64,000 bases of DNA from Bacteroidota bacterium (GTDB lineage Bacteria > Bacteroidota > Ignavibacteria > Ignavibacteriales > Melioribacteraceae): NCBI GenBank assembly GCA_018818165.1, contig JAHISP010000071.1, positions 62,001 through 126,000 on the forward strand, in the 5' to 3' direction. Positions 34,011-46,400 of this stretch are shown here, piece after piece. How positions within the stretch are numbered: the first letter of the stretch is position 1; each line of letters begins with the position of its first letter. Both the position numbers and the translations under genes were made by a program. The notes under the pieces were generated by a model. That model was not told the origin of the DNA. It saw only the letters and a list, made by a program, of their open reading frames with translations, and did not search any database.

Positions 34011-36191
34011 TTAGCCAAATCTTTCTTTGATAATTTCCATCAATTTAATTGTAGCTTCCGGAATTTTTGTTCCGGGTCCAAAGATTGCGGAAGCACCGTG
34101 TTCGTATAGGAATTCATAATCTTGTGCTGGAATTACTCCGCCAATAATTACAATTATATCTTCACGTCCAAGTGCTTTTAGTTCAGCAACCAATTGTGGA
34201 AGTAAAGTTTTGTGTCCCGCGGCAAGCGAACTCATTCCAACAACGTGAACATCATTTTCAACAGCTTGCATAGCAGCTTCTTTCGGAGTTTGAAATAACG
34301 GACCCATATCAACGTCAAAGCCGAGATCGGCGTAGGCGGTAGCAACAACTTTTGCACCACGGTCGTGACCATCCTGTCCAAGTTTAGCAATCAATATTCG
34401 AGGTCGTCTTCCTTCCTCATTTGCAAACTCGTCTGTAAGTTCTTTTGCTTTTTCAACACTCATATTTTTCTCTGAATTATATTCGCCACTATAAACCCCG
34501 GAAATAGTGCGTGTAACAGCTTTGTATCTTCCACTAACTTCTTCAATTGCATCAGAAATTTCGCCAAGAGTTGCTCTTACGCGTGCTGCTTCAACTGCTA
34601 ATTGTAAAAGATTTCCATCACCAGTTGCAGCACATCTAGTTAAATTATTAAGAGCAATTTTTACTGCTTCACTATTTCTGCTAGCTTTTATGTTATTAAG
34701 TCTTTCTATTTGTGATAATCTTACTGCGGTATTATCAACTTCCAAAATATCAATAGGATCTTCTTTATCTAATCTGTATTTATTAATTCCAACAATTGTA
34801 TCTTCGCCAGAATCTATACGTGCTTGTTTACGGGCAGAAGCTTCTTCTATTCGCATTTTAGGAATTCCAGCTTCAATTGCTTTTGTCATTCCGCCATAAG
34901 ATTCCACTTCAAGAATATGTTCCCAACCTTTTTGTACAAGTTCGTTTGTTAACGACTCAACATAGTAAGAGCCAGCCCAAGGATCAATAACTTTTGTAAT
35001 TTCTGTTTCGTCCTGCAAAAATAATTGTGTGTTACGTGCAATGCGGGCAGAAAAATCTGTTGGAAGTGCAATTGCTTCATCCAATGAATTTGTGTGCAAC
35101 GATTGCGTATGCCCCATTACTGCCGCCATAGCTTCAATACAAGTTCTTACAATATTGTTATATGGATCTTGCTCAGTTAAGCTCCAACCAGAAGTTTGCG
35201 AGTGTGTGCGCAACGACATTGACTTTGGATTTTTTGGATTAAATTGTTTAATCAATTTAGCCCAAATTAAACGCGCTGCTCTCATCTTAGCAACTTCCAT
35301 AAAGAAGTTCATGCCTTGTGCCCAGAAGAACGATAGACGCGGCGCAAACGTGTCTATATCCATCCCAGTAGCAATACCAGTGCGAACATATTCCAATCCG
35401 TCAGCAAGTGTGTATGCCATTTCCAAATCGGCAGTAGCACCAGCTTCCTGCATGTGATATCCAGAAATAGAAATGCTATTATATTTAGGCATTTTTTCGG
35501 ATGTGAATTTGAAAATGTCTGCAATAATTTTCATTGACATTTGTGGAGGATAAATATAAGTGTTTCTAACCATGTACTCTTTGAGAATATCATTTTGTAT
35601 AGTGCCAGAAAGGAGTTCGTTTGCAACGCCTTGTTCTTCGGCTGCAACAATAAAAAACGCAAGTATTGGAAGCACGGCTCCATTCATTGTCATTGAAACG
35701 GACATTTTATCAAGAGGAATATTATCGAAAAGAATTTTCATATCCTCAACAGAATCAATAGCAACACCAGCTTTACCAACATCGCCAACAACACGCTCGT
35801 GGTCAGAATCGTATCCGCGGTGTGTTGCTAAATCGAAAGCCACTGAAAGCCCCATTTGACCTTGTGCAAGGTTTCGTCTGTAAAAAGCATTACTTTCTTC
35901 AGCAGTTGAAAATCCGGCATATTGACGAATTGTCCAAGGTTTATTTACATACATCGATGTATAAGGGCCACGCAAAAATGGAGGCAAGCCGGACATATAT
36001 TCCAGATGTTCAAGATTTTTGATATCGTCTTTTGTGTAGAGTGGTTTAACAATAATTTTTTCCATTGTTTTGGTTTCGCACTCAGAAACAGCCTTTCCAG
36101 TTTTATCTGAAAATTGTTTGCTCCACTCATTCATGGTTGATTTATCTATGTTTAATTTTAAATCAATTTCTGCAAAATTTGGATGTCTCAT
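34011..36191 (-). CDS. mutB: Methylmalonyl-CoA mutase large (catalytic) subunit
   Basis: The 726-residue catalytic subunit has a TIM-barrel substrate domain ([20 protein letters not shown], then [17 protein letters not shown] and [19 protein letters not shown]). The C-terminal cobalamin-binding domain has the DxHxxG motif DGHDRG (His609 is the lower-axial cobalt ligand) and GGVIP. It isomerises (R)-methylmalonyl-CoA and succinyl-CoA with adenosylcobalamin. The start overlaps the small-subunit stop by 4 bp, so the subunits are translated in step. Confidence 0.96.
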   Translation of the reverse strand: MRHPNFAEIDLKLNIDKSTMNEWSKQFSDKTGKAVSECETKTMEKIIVKPLYTKDDIKNLEHLEYMSGLPPFLRGPYTSMYVNKPWTIRQYAGFSTAEESNAFYRRNLAQGQMGLSVAFDLATHRGYDSDHERVVGDVGKAGVAIDSVEDMKILFDNIPLDKMSVSMTMNGAVLPILAFFIVAAEEQGVANELLSGTIQNDILKEYMVRNTYIYPPQMSMKIIADIFKFTSEKMPKYNSISISGYHMQEAGATADLEMAYTLADGLEYVRTGIATGMDIDTFAPRLSFFWAQGMNFFMEVAKMRAARLIWAKLIKQFNPKNPKSMSLRTHSQTSGWSLTEQDPYNNIVRTCIEAMAAVMGHTQSLHTNSLDEAIALPTDFSARIARNTQLFLQDETEITKVIDPWAGSYYVESLTNELVQKGWEHILEVESYGGMTKAIEAGIPKMRIEEASARKQARIDSGEDTIVGINKYRLDKEDPIDILEVDNTAVRLSQIERLNNIKASRNSEAVKIALNNLTRCAATGDGNLLQLAVEAARVRATLGEISDAIEEVSGRYKAVTRTISGVYSGEYNSEKNMSVEKAKELTDEFANEEGRRPRILIAKLGQDGHDRGAKVVATAYADLGFDVDMGPLFQTPKEAAMQAVENDVHVVGMSSLAAGHKTLLPQLVAELKALGREDIIVIIGGVIPAQDYEFLYEHGASAIFGPGTKIPEATIKLMEIIKERFG

Positions 36192-38362
36192 TTTACCTCC
36201 AAAGAATAATTCTCTAAAATATTTGAAAGGATTGAATGAACATCAGCACCGAGGTAGATAAAATCATCTACTCCGCTATTTTTATATTCTTCAATTTTAT
36301 CTTTTGGATAACCAGCAAGCAAAATTGTAACATTTTTAAGCCTTGCTTTTAACTTGCCCGCTAACTCTGGAACGATCTCAGTGTATTTGTCATCTGTTGA
36401 ACAGATAACAATAATATCATTTTTTGAATCATCAGCAGCTTTAACAGCTTCATCACAAGTTGTAAATCCACTAGGATAATTTACTTCGAAACCGCCCACT
36501 TCAAGGAAGTTTCGTGAAAAATCTGCTCTTCCTTTGTATTCTTTCAAACTTCCCATTGTTGCAAGAAAAACGGTTGGTTTCTTTCCAATACTGGCTTTTA
36601 TTGAATTTGCTTTAATTCGCAATTCTTCAAAAGGCTCTGCAGCGCGTCTTGATTTTATTGCATTTATTTTTATTCTTTCAATATCATTTACATTAACGCG
36701 GCACGAACTAGTAATTTCGCCAAGTGTAGCTCCATTTAATATTGCCGATGCAGCAATATCAATACTTTCGTCCGTGCATTGTTTTGAAAGCTTATCCAGA
36801 GCTGTTAAAATATCTTCATTTTTCTTTTTACTTTCGGAAACGCGGAATATTTGTAAAAATTCTGCTCTTCGTTTTTGTAATTCTTCATGATTTACTTTTC
36901 TTCCTTCAAGCATTTCTTCTGTTGGATTTGCATACATATTTGTTCCAACAATTACAGACTTACGTTTAGCAATTGCCTTTGCACGCTGTTGATATACAGT
37001 TTCAATTTCATCTTGAATAAAATTGCTTTTGAGACACTCAATCATTCCACCATTATTTTCTATCTTCTGGAATAATTTCCATGCATTTTTAGCAAGCTCT
37101 TCGGTTAAATTTTCAACATAATATGAGCCACCGGCAGAATCGATTGTTGTTCCAAAATGTGATTCTTCTTTAAGAATAATTTGTACGTTACGCGCAATTC
37201 TTCTTGAAAAATTATCAGAAGTTGAAAATATTGAATCGAATGGAGAAACTTGCAAGCTATTTACTCCACCAACAATTGCGGAAAAAGCTTCTGTTGTTGT
37301 ACGAAGAATATTTACATGCGGATCAAAAATTGTTTTGTTGAATTGTGATGTTACTGCAAAAATATTAATACTTTCGGATTCTTCATTTCCACCAAATGCA
37401 GAAATTAAATTCTTCCAAAGTAGTTTTGCAGCTCTAAATTTAGAAACCTCTGTAAAAAAAGAAGTTCCAATTCCAAAAGTAACTTTAATGTTTTGAGCAA
37501 CATCATCTATATCAGCTCCCAAATCAATAAGATTTCGTATGTACTCAGCTGTAGTTGCAATTGCAAATGCCAGTTCTTGAGTTGCATTTGCACCGCTATT
37601 AATATAGGGAAGCGAGCTAACACTAATAGTTTTCATTAATGGAGCATATTTTTTTTTCCATAACAGTGATGATTTTAATCCGGAAATAGCAGAATTTAAT
37701 GGAACAGGAAGTTCGCCTTCGGAAGCCCAATAGCCTATTGGATCGGCCTCAACGGAACCAACTACTTTGGAAATATCAATATTATTCTTCTTGCAATAAG
37801 CTGAAAGTATTGATATAAAAGGCACAGATGAAAATCCAGTGCTAATGAATAGTGGAAATTTAGTGATGTCAACATCTTTAAGAGCGCGGGAAAAACTGCT
37901 TAATCCAGAAATTGAAAGACCGCCATTTCCAACATCTTCGGTTTTAGCATAATCAGCGTCTAAGCCAAGTTTTGATGCTTTATCGAGAGCAACATAAATG
38001 CTATTTTGTCCACGCTCCAAAGCATCCTTTAATGCGGTATTAAATTCGTCCGCATCAGCAAGCTCAATTCTTTGATTTATTAACCAAGCAGAATCAAAAT
38101 AACCGGCAACATTAGCCGAACGTGTACTTCCATCGCCTGGATATTGGTCAAGATGGGAGTTCTTTTCTAATGTTTCACGAGTGTAAATTGGTTGAAGTTC
38201 AATACCTTCAATAGTTTTTGTAATAAGTTTTTCAAATGGTAAACCCTTTAGGTCTTTTTCCACAACCTTTTTCCATTCATCATAAGTTGGGGGAGTGAAA
38301 TCGTTTTTTAAATCTATAGATTTAGGGAGTTCAAATTTCTTATCGACCGATTCAAGATTCAT
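36188..38362 (-). CDS. mutA: Methylmalonyl-CoA mutase small (non-catalytic) subunit
   Basis: The 724-residue paralogue of the large subunit shows the same domain order, but the cobalamin motif DxHxxG is absent ([15 protein letters not shown] instead) and the active-site stretches are degenerate. It forms a heterodimer that stabilises the catalytic chain. A two-subunit mutase is found in Bacteroidota, Propionibacteria and relatives. It is first in the minus-strand mutAB pair. Confidence 0.93.
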   Translation of the reverse strand: MNLESVDKKFELPKSIDLKNDFTPPTYDEWKKVVEKDLKGLPFEKLITKTIEGIELQPIYTRETLEKNSHLDQYPGDGSTRSANVAGYFDSAWLINQRIELADADEFNTALKDALERGQNSIYVALDKASKLGLDADYAKTEDVGNGGLSISGLSSFSRALKDVDITKFPLFISTGFSSVPFISILSAYCKKNNIDISKVVGSVEADPIGYWASEGELPVPLNSAISGLKSSLLWKKKYAPLMKTISVSSLPYINSGANATQELAFAIATTAEYIRNLIDLGADIDDVAQNIKVTFGIGTSFFTEVSKFRAAKLLWKNLISAFGGNEESESINIFAVTSQFNKTIFDPHVNILRTTTEAFSAIVGGVNSLQVSPFDSIFSTSDNFSRRIARNVQIILKEESHFGTTIDSAGGSYYVENLTEELAKNAWKLFQKIENNGGMIECLKSNFIQDEIETVYQQRAKAIAKRKSVIVGTNMYANPTEEMLEGRKVNHEELQKRRAEFLQIFRVSESKKKNEDILTALDKLSKQCTDESIDIAASAILNGATLGEITSSCRVNVNDIERIKINAIKSRRAAEPFEELRIKANSIKASIGKKPTVFLATMGSLKEYKGRADFSRNFLEVGGFEVNYPSGFTTCDEAVKAADDSKNDIIVICSTDDKYTEIVPELAGKLKARLKNVTILLAGYPKDKIEEYKNSGVDDFIYLGADVHSILSNILENYSLEVK

Positions 38363-38617
38363 GTTTATCCTTTTTAATTTATATTGACGAATTAAACAAT
38401 ATCTATGCCAGATAAGTTTATAGCTAAAATTAAGTAAAAGTTCGGATTATTGGATGAAATAGCCAAATTGATTATCATTATAAGAGAAAAATACTATTAG
38501 CAAAAAGAATATTCCAATAACTTAGAATTGTTTTCTAAATATGCAAAATAACAAAAAAGATTAGCTAATTTATTATCTCAAGGATTTTAAAACTAGAGAG
38601 ACTATAAATTAAAATTC

Positions 38618-39118
38618 TTATCCAATCTCTAAAAGAGCTTCTCCTTTTTCAACAGAACTATTCTCTTTTGCTGAAATTGACTTTACAATTCCAGAAGCAG
38701 AGGCTCTTATTTCGTTCTCCATTTTCATGGCTTCTAATAGAAAAATTGGTTCACCCATTTGAACTTTATCACCAACTTTTTTCAATATTTTTACAATCAA
38801 ACCAGGCATTGGAGATTTAATAATTTCACTGTTACTTTCCTTAGCTTTATTCTTCAAATATTCATTTGCTTTTTCTTCAAGATTAGTCCGCACTGTAACA
38901 TTGTAAGAATATCCAGCAATAGTAAAAGAATAATTTTCGTGGTTATTTTTATCCGATGTAACTTGATAAACTCTGTTGTTAACTTTTAGTAAATACGAAT
39001 ACTTCGATAATTGCGAAAGCTCAACATATAAAATAACACCATTTAATTCAACTTTATTATTATTTAATATTTTAAGATTGTGCTTATTATTATTTACAGA
39101 AACTGTGTAATCATTCAT
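38618..39118 (-). CDS. Biotin carboxyl carrier protein (propionyl/acyl-CoA carboxylase)
   Basis: The 166-residue protein has a biotinyl domain in the last ~75 residues with the biotin-accepting Lys132 in EAMKMENEI. The N-terminal ~85 residues are beta-rich, the kind of segment that connects BCCP to the carboxylase core in acyl-CoA carboxylases. The 8-bp overlap with the biotin carboxylase gene upstream shows that they are co-translated. Confidence 0.9.
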   Translation of the reverse strand: MNDYTVSVNNNKHNLKILNNNKVELNGVILYVELSQLSKYSYLLKVNNRVYQVTSDKNNHENYSFTIAGYSYNVTVRTNLEEKANEYLKNKAKESNSEIIKSPMPGLIVKILKKVGDKVQMGEPIFLLEAMKMENEIRASASGIVKSISAKENSSVEKGEALLEIG

Positions 39119-40607
39119 AAGTATTTTTACCCCACTTATTGTTTGGACTGCATTCTCTTTTAAATGGTTTTGTTTTTGAATCTTTATCTTTTAATAAAGC
39201 AGCTAAAATTATTGCTACATTTTCAAATTCATCTACTATTTCAGTTTTCCATTTACCTGGAAGAAGATTAATAAATTTGTTATCAAGAAAATTAATATCA
39301 AAATTACCCTCAAGAAATATTGGGTTATTCAAAATCCATTGAAAAGCATGAATATTTGTAATTACACCAACAATTTGATATTCTGCTAAAGCTCTTTTCA
39401 TTCTTGAAATTGCTTCCTCCCTATCTTTACCGTAAGTAATTACTTTAGATAACATTGGGTCGTAATAAACGGAAACATCGGAGTGAATATCAATTCCTCT
39501 ATCAACTCTAATTCCAGGTCCTGATGGAAGTCTGTGATGCAGAATTTTACCAGTTGAAGGAGCAAAGTTTGCGTCAACATCTTCTGCATAAATTCTGCAT
39601 TCAATTGCATGACCAATAATTTTTAAGTCCTCTTGTTTGATAGTAAGTTTATCACCTTGCGCAATTTTAATTTGCTCTTTAACCAAATCAATTCCAGTAA
39701 TCATTTCTGTTACTGGATGTTCTACTTGGAGGCGAGTGTTCATCTCTAAAAAGTAAAAACTTTCTTTTTGATCAAATAAAAATTCAATTGTTCCTGCATT
39801 ATAATAATTGCACGCTTTTGCAGCGTTAACAGCAGCAGTCGTAACTTTAGCTCTTAGTTCATCAGTTAAAGTAAATGCTGGAGCTTCTTCAACCACTTTT
39901 TGATGCCGCCTTTGAATTGAGCAATCTCTTTCAAATAAGTGAAGATAGTTACCATGCTTATCAGCTAAAATTTGAACTTCAATATGTTTTGGATTTTCAA
40001 CAAACTTTTCGATGTAAACTGAATCGTCGCCAAAAGCTTTTTTAGCTTCGTTTTTTGCTCTATCAATAGCATCTTTTAATTCTTCAATTTTATCAATTTT
40101 GCGCATCCCTTTACCACCACCGCCCGAAGCAGCTTTAAGCATAACTGGTAAACCAATTTCAAGACAAATGTTTTTTGCATCTTCGTACGATTTAATTCCT
40201 TCCGTGGAACCTGGAACAATTGGAACTTTGTTTTGCTTCATTATTGTACGTGCAGTGGTTTTATTTCCCATCATTTCAACAGACTTGGAAGAAGGTCCAA
40301 TAAATATTATTCCAGCGGTTTCACATTTTTTAATAAAAGCTGAGTTTTCAGATAGAAAACCATATCCGGGATGAATTGCATCTGCGCCAATATTTTTAGC
40401 AAGCTCAATTATTTTGTCGCCATCCAAATAAGATTCGGAAGCTGCACTATTTCCGATGTGGTATGCTTCATCTGCTACTCTAACATGAAGTGAATACTTA
40501 TCAGCCTCAGAATATACTGCCACAGAAGTTATTTTCATTTCGTGACATGCTTTTGCAATTCTTACAGCAATTTCACCACGGTTAGCTATTAGGATTTTTT
40601 TTATCAT
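39111..40607 (-). CDS. Biotin carboxylase subunit of acyl-CoA carboxylase
   Basis: The 498-residue ATP-grasp enzyme has IANRGEIAVRIAKAC at the N-terminus and the glycine loop SGGGGKGMR. Catalytic stretches are RDCSIQRRHQKVVEEAP, EMNTRLQVEHPVTE and GHAIECRIYAED, and all are intact. It carboxylates the biotin of the neighbouring carrier with bicarbonate and ATP. With the carboxyltransferase at 40756 and the mutase genes it most likely forms a propionyl-CoA carboxylase. Acetyl-CoA as substrate cannot be excluded by sequence alone. Confidence 0.94.
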   Translation of the reverse strand: MIKKILIANRGEIAVRIAKACHEMKITSVAVYSEADKYSLHVRVADEAYHIGNSAASESYLDGDKIIELAKNIGADAIHPGYGFLSENSAFIKKCETAGIIFIGPSSKSVEMMGNKTTARTIMKQNKVPIVPGSTEGIKSYEDAKNICLEIGLPVMLKAASGGGGKGMRKIDKIEELKDAIDRAKNEAKKAFGDDSVYIEKFVENPKHIEVQILADKHGNYLHLFERDCSIQRRHQKVVEEAPAFTLTDELRAKVTTAAVNAAKACNYYNAGTIEFLFDQKESFYFLEMNTRLQVEHPVTEMITGIDLVKEQIKIAQGDKLTIKQEDLKIIGHAIECRIYAEDVDANFAPSTGKILHHRLPSGPGIRVDRGIDIHSDVSVYYDPMLSKVITYGKDREEAISRMKRALAEYQIVGVITNIHAFQWILNNPIFLEGNFDINFLDNKFINLLPGKWKTEIVDEFENVAIILAALLKDKDSKTKPFKRECSPNNKWGKNTYE

Positions 40608-40755
40608 AGTTTATTTTATTTAGTTTTTTCATTTTTCAATTAAACTAGTTATTAGTTTATTGTTGCATTGTTACATTGTTGAAAAACGAATAACAATTAA
40701 GCAATTAGTCAATTTAGCAATTAAACAATTTAGCATTCTCTCTTCTTCGTTTTCA

Positions 40756-42303
40756 TCACAAAGGAATATTTGTATGTTTTTTATTTGGATTACTATCAAC
40801 CTTTGTTTTAAGTAGCTGCAACGCATTTACTAATCTTAATTTTGTTTCATTTGGATAAATTACAGCATCAACATAGCCACGTTCGGCAGCAATGTATGGA
40901 TTTGCAAATTTTTCAGTAAACTCAGAAATTTTTTCATTCAGCTTTGCTTCGCTATCATCGGCGCTTTCAATTTCTTTTTTGAAAATAATTTCAACCGCAC
41001 CTTTTGGTCCCATCACAGCAATTTCGGCAGTTGGCCATGCAAAGTTAAAATCAGCGCGTATATGTTTGGAATTCATAACATCGTAAGCACCACCATAGGC
41101 TTTGCGAGTAATTACTGTTATTTTGGGAACTGTAGCTTCGCTGAACGCAAAAAGTAATTTTGCTCCGTGTTTAATTATTCCACCCCATTCTTGTTCAGTT
41201 CCAGGCAAAAATCCGGGAACATCTTCCAAAACAATTAATGGAATGTTGAAAGCATCACAGAAGCGAATAAATCTAGCTCCTTTTATCGAAGCATTAATAT
41301 CCAATACTCCCGCCAAAACTGCTGGTTGATTAGCAACAACGCCCACAGACATTCCGCCAATTCTGCCAAATCCGACAATTATATTTTCGGCATAATTTTT
41401 ATGCACTTCCAAAAATACTCCATTATCTAGCAGAAGTTTTATAACCTCATTCATGTCATAAGGTTTGTTTGGATTATCGGGAACAATATTGTCAAGAGCT
41501 GGAATTGACAAGTCTTGTGAAAAATCGAAATCCTTTTCAGGTGATTTATCCTTCCAATTTAATGGAATATAATCGACTAGCTTTCTGATATTTTGCAAAA
41601 CTTCAATTTCACTTTCAAAAGCAAAATGAGCAACACCACTTTTTGTGGAATGGGTTTCGGCTCCGCCAAGTGCATCAAAAGTAACTTCTTCGTGTGTAAC
41701 CGTTTTAACAACATTTGGTCCTGTAACAAACATGTGACTTGTGTGATTTACCATAAAAATAAAATCTGTAATAGCGGGAGAATAAACAGCCCCACCAGCA
41801 CAAGGTCCAAGTATTGCAGAAATTTGTGGAATAGTTCCTGAAGCCAATGTGTTTCTTAAAAATATATCAGCATAACCGCCAAGACTAACAACGCCTTCTT
41901 GTATTCGCGCACCGCCAGAATCGTTTAGTCCAATTACTGGAATACCAATTTTCATTGCCATATCCATTATCTTCACTATTTTTTCAGCATGTGCTTCGGA
42001 AAGCGAACCGCCGAATATTGTAAAGTCCTGACTAAAAACAGCAATTGGTCTATCATTTATCCTAGCAAAGCCAGTAATAACACCATCACCAAGAAACTTT
42101 TGCTCCTCTAATCCAAAATCAGAAGAACGATGTTTTACAAACATGTCAATTTCTTCAAAACTTCCTTCATCAACAAGTAATGTAATTCTTTCTCTTGCGG
42201 TTAATTTTCCTTTATCATGCTGGCTTTTAATTCTAATTTCGCCACCACCAAGCTGTGCTTTTTCGCGTAGTTGGCCAAGTTCATCCATTTTTTTCTGAAT
42301 CAT
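40756..42303 (-). CDS. pccB: Carboxyltransferase subunit (propionyl-CoA carboxylase beta)
   Basis: This 515-residue protein has two crotonase-fold domains. The oxyanion glycines are seen in [13 protein letters not shown] and [14 protein letters not shown] in the first half, and in [12 protein letters not shown] and [14 protein letters not shown] in the second. It transfers the carboxyl from biotin to propionyl-CoA. Sequence of this type is usual for PccB/MmdA, which overlap in sequence; the neighbouring biotin carboxylase favours the ATP-dependent carboxylase over a sodium-pumping decarboxylase. A 148-bp gap separates it from the biotin carboxylase gene. Confidence 0.92.
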   Translation of the reverse strand: MIQKKMDELGQLREKAQLGGGEIRIKSQHDKGKLTARERITLLVDEGSFEEIDMFVKHRSSDFGLEEQKFLGDGVITGFARINDRPIAVFSQDFTIFGGSLSEAHAEKIVKIMDMAMKIGIPVIGLNDSGGARIQEGVVSLGGYADIFLRNTLASGTIPQISAILGPCAGGAVYSPAITDFIFMVNHTSHMFVTGPNVVKTVTHEEVTFDALGGAETHSTKSGVAHFAFESEIEVLQNIRKLVDYIPLNWKDKSPEKDFDFSQDLSIPALDNIVPDNPNKPYDMNEVIKLLLDNGVFLEVHKNYAENIIVGFGRIGGMSVGVVANQPAVLAGVLDINASIKGARFIRFCDAFNIPLIVLEDVPGFLPGTEQEWGGIIKHGAKLLFAFSEATVPKITVITRKAYGGAYDVMNSKHIRADFNFAWPTAEIAVMGPKGAVEIIFKKEIESADDSEAKLNEKISEFTEKFANPYIAAERGYVDAVIYPNETKLRLVNALQLLKTKVDSNPNKKHTNIPL

Positions 42304-42519
42304 AATTGTATTACCTATGTTTCAATTCATGAATTTCTAATTTTTGATAAAAATATTTGAATCAAAAAGAGAATTTAATGCTAAAATAGAAAAAACATTT
42401 ATTATATAAAACATTTCAACTACATTTATTATTTTTCAATTTTAGCAACAAGAAAATAGTTTTTGCAATAAATTAATTTTCTATTTTAATAATCATTAAA
42501 ATTTAATTTATAGGCGGTT

Positions 42520-43134
42520 ATGAAAAAGATATTATTGGTTATGTTCATATTATTTCAAGTAGCTTCATTTGCTCAAGATGAGCAAAAAATAAATATTATG
42601 GAACTAAACTATCCTGAGGAATTGAGTGTAATTACTCGCTCAGATTGGGGCTGGCTTCCATTAGAGAATTCAAAAGAAGAAGCTAAGATTACCAAAATTA
42701 CAATTCACCATGGCGGTGTTGAAGTTAGTGCTGACAAAGACCCGATTGAATCAATTAGAAATTTGCAAAAATGGAGTAGAGTAGAAAAAAAATGGATTGA
42801 TATTCCTTATCATTTTATGATTGACCTTGAAGGCAAAATATATGAAGCTCGTCCAATTAATTTACCTGGCGATACTAATACCGAATATGATCCTACTGGA
42901 CATGCATTAATTGAAGTTATGGGAAATTATGAAATTCAAGAATTTAGCGAAAATCAAATGAAATCATTAGTTGCTCTTTCTGTATTTCTTGCAAAAGAAT
43001 TTAACGTTCCAGTTTCGGATATAAAAACTCACAAAGATTATTCCGCAACGACTGTTTGTCCAGGTAAAAATATTTATAAATATTTTGAAGATGGAACTTT
43101 TATTAAAATGATAGAGGCAAAAGTGGAGGATTAA
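42520..43134 (+). CDS. Exported N-acetylmuramoyl-L-alanine amidase / PGRP-type (Amidase_2)
   Basis: The 204-residue protein has a signal peptide (MKKILLVMFILFQVASFA before QDEQ). The amidase_2/PGRP fold starts with VITRSDWGW. Zinc ligands are visible as His in TIHHGG, His in KTHKDY and Cys in TVCPGKN. IPYHFMIDLEGKIYEARP matches the substrate groove. It should cut the muramoyl-alanine bond of peptidoglycan or anhydro-muropeptides in the periplasm. It stands upstream of the alpha-2-macroglobulin and PbpC genes on the same strand, with a 316-bp gap. Confidence 0.88.
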   Translation: MKKILLVMFILFQVASFAQDEQKINIMELNYPEELSVITRSDWGWLPLENSKEEAKITKITIHHGGVEVSADKDPIESIRNLQKWSRVEKKWIDIPYHFMIDLEGKIYEARPINLPGDTNTEYDPTGHALIEVMGNYEIQEFSENQMKSLVALSVFLAKEFNVPVSDIKTHKDYSATTVCPGKNIYKYFEDGTFIKMIEAKVED

Positions 43135-43450
43135 TTTTTCTTTTATCCTTCACAATCCTAATCTTCAATATCTCTTGACACAATTTTTATATTGATTTTT
43201 CCTTTTCTATAAATTATAATTCATCCACAGTAAGCAAGATTGATTTCTAGCATGCTGTTTAAACTAATCATCTTCAATAATTGTTTTTCCATTGTAAAAC
43301 ACCAAAATTCATAATTAGTTATTAAAGATTATTATTTAAAGAAAATTTATGTTAAAATGTTTTAAGTTATATAGAAGTAACTTAAAATATATATCATAAA
43401 AGATTCATAATAATTTTTTAACTTTGAATAACAATATTATAGAGGCAGTT
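43135..43450. other. 316-bp gap before the alpha-2-macroglobulin gene
   Basis: No gene or known RNA was seen. TTGACA occurs at 43175-43180, but no TATAAT at suitable spacing follows, so a sigma-70 type promoter is not secure. The stretch probably contains the promoter of the downstream pair. Confidence 0.4.
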
Positions 43451-46400
43451 ATGAAATTAAAGATTTGGATTCTTTTCGGTTTATTCGTTTTTACATTATT
43501 TCTGTTAAGTTGTTCAGATAAAAATAGTGTGAAAGTATTAAGTTTCTCTCCAGAAGGTGAAACAAAAGCACTCACATATATTCAAGTTGACTTTTCACAA
43601 TCAATTGCTCCAGTTGATAAAATTGAAAAATGGATAGAGGATGAGTTGATTGAATTTGAACCAAAAATTGTTGGAAAATTTAAGTGGACAAATCAGAAAA
43701 CTTTAATTTTCTCTCCCGATTATCCACTAAATCCTAGTCAAAATTATAAAGCTAATATATCAGACAAAGTACTTATCAACACTAAATACACTAGTGATTT
43801 TGAAACACATGAGTTTCATACGCCATACTTTGATGCGATAAAAGCGGAATATTTTTGGACTCAATTAGAGGATGAAGAATATAAAATTAGTGTTAAAGCA
43901 AATTTAGTGTTCAACTATCCAGTTTTACCAGATATGTTAGAGCAGAATTTGAAAGTGACTATAAATGGAAAGGTTAAAGATGATTTTAAAATAATTTCCG
44001 ATAATTCATCAACAATAATTGCCATTGATTTAGGCACTATTAAGCAAACGGATAAAAACCAAGATTTAGTAATTACTATAAAAAAAGGATTAAACTCGGT
44101 TGTTAGTAAAATGCCAACTACTGATGAGCGACATTTTTCATACACACTTCCACCAATAACACGTGTAGCTATAACGGGTGTTTCATCGGGATATGATGGA
44201 ACAGACGGATGGATATTTGTTAATACAACGCAGAAAATTAAAGAGAAAGATATTCTAAAATACATAACTCTGAAACCAGCAAAAGATATTATTGTGTCAT
44301 CAAATGAAAATGGATTTAAAATTAGTGCTGATTTTATGAAGTCAAAAACAGTTAATCTAAATATTTCAAAAGGTTTGCCTGGTTTATATGGCGGTAAATT
44401 GGAGTTTGATTACGAGCAGGTTATAACTCTTGTTGATATTGAACCAATAATTAATTTTAGTTCAAAGGAAGGAAAATATTTATTGCTTGGTGGTAATGAA
44501 AATTTGAAAGTTAATACCGTTAATGTTGATGCTGTAGAAATTGAAGTATCAAGAATTTATAAAAACAATTTACTTCATTTCCTAGATAACTATTCATACT
44601 ACTATAATGACAATTATAATTATAATCCATCATATTACACTGGAAATTTTGGTGATAAGGTTTTTAGCGAAAAGAAAAAATTGGACTCTGAGCGAAATTG
44701 GCAAAATAGTTTTAATATAAATCTTAATAGAGTTTTAAAGGATAAACAAAAGGGAATTTATACTATTAATGTCAGATCGGATGATAGACGCTGGTTGCAT
44801 GATGGAAAGATGATTGCAATTTCTGATTTGGGAATTATTTCTAAAAAGTCTGAGAAGGATTTAATAGTCTTTGTTAATTCAATTAGTAGTGCTGAGCCTG
44901 TTGAGGGTGTAGATGTAAATATTATTTCATCAAAGAATCAGACTATTCTTAAAGGTACAACTGATGAAAAGGGTATTATTCACTTCAAAGATATAAGGAC
45001 AAAGGTAGGCGAAGCAATTCCAATTTTAGTAACATGCGAATTAAATGATGATTTTAATTATATAGATTTACGAGAAACGGAAATTGAAACATCACGCTAT
45101 GATGTTGGAGGAATTACTCAATACTCAAACTTCTTTAATGCTTTTATATATTCAGCCAGAGATATATACAGACCTGGCGAGGAAGTAGTAATCTCCGGCA
45201 TTGTTCGGGATGAAAAGATTGCTTTGCCATCAGAACTGCCAGTTTATGTTAAAGTAATTTCACCAACCGGAAAAACATTTGCTGAGTACAAAAAACGTTT
45301 GAACGAGCAAGGATCTTTTGAACTGTTTGTCAATCTTCCAGATTATGCACAAACGGGAATTTACTTTGCTGAGTTATATGTTAATAGTAAAGAGATGATA
45401 GGAAGTTATAAATTCAAAGTGGAAGAATTTGTACCTGATAAAATACGTGTTACAGTTAATTCAGAAAAAGAAAAATATATTCTTGATGAAAAAGTTGAAT
45501 TCCAATTAGATGCAGAATTTCTCTTTGGTGCAAAAGCATCGGGATTAAAGTACGAAGCAGATATCCAACTTCAATCGAAAAAATATCAAAGTAAAAATTA
45601 TCCAAAATTTAATTTTGCCAATTCATCTGTAACTGATCAGCACTATGAAAATTCATTTGTTGATGGTCTTTTGGATGACAATGGAAAAGCTGAATTCAAC
45701 TATCAAATCCCTAAATTACTTGCCAGTAGTGGGTATATTCAAGGAACTGCTTTTGTCAGTGTATTTGATTTGACTGGACGAACAGTAAATAAACCTGTAA
45801 TATTTAAAGTTTATCCAAAAGATTATTTTATTGGAATTCGTTCTAAAGGATATTATCACAGTACAAATAGCAAACTTAATTATCAGTTTATAGCTGTGGA
45901 TAAGGATGACAAAGCACTAAATAACTTTGAATCTACAGTGGAGTTAGTAAAATTTGAGTGGCAGACAGTACTCAAAAAAAGCCAAAATAATAAATATTAT
46001 TATGCATCCGAGAAAAAAGAAATTACTGAATGGAAAAAAGAACTTCTTTTGAATGGGCAGACCAATTTTCAATTATCCGTTGATAAAACTGGTAGTTATG
46101 AGATTAGGATTTATAAAAAGGGAAGTGATGAGTATAAAAAAGATAATTTTTATGTATATGGCTGGGGCGGTTCTACGGCATCAACTTTTGAAGTGGATAA
46201 AGAAGGTAGAGTTGAAATACTATTTGACAAGGAATCTTACCAACCAGGTGACAAAGCAACCATACTTTTTACTACACCATTTTCTGGAAAAATGTTAGTC
46301 TCATTTGAACGAGATAAAATTTATGAATACAAAATTATTGATGTAAAAAACAAATCAGCAGAATTGAAAATTGATATCGCGGATGAATATTTGCCAAATA

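Noticed and set aside
34507-37075. Plus-strand open frames across the mutase genes
   Set aside because: Low-complexity translations opposite well-conserved mutase coding sequence; no family is recognisable.
38363-38617. Cobalamin riboswitch before the B12-dependent mutase genes
   Set aside because: No B12-box or matching stems were found in the 255-bp region.
43424-43450. TTG start for the alpha-2-macroglobulin gene
   Set aside because: It would add nine residues before the lipoprotein signal; ATG 43451 has AGAGGC upstream and places the signal at the N-terminus.
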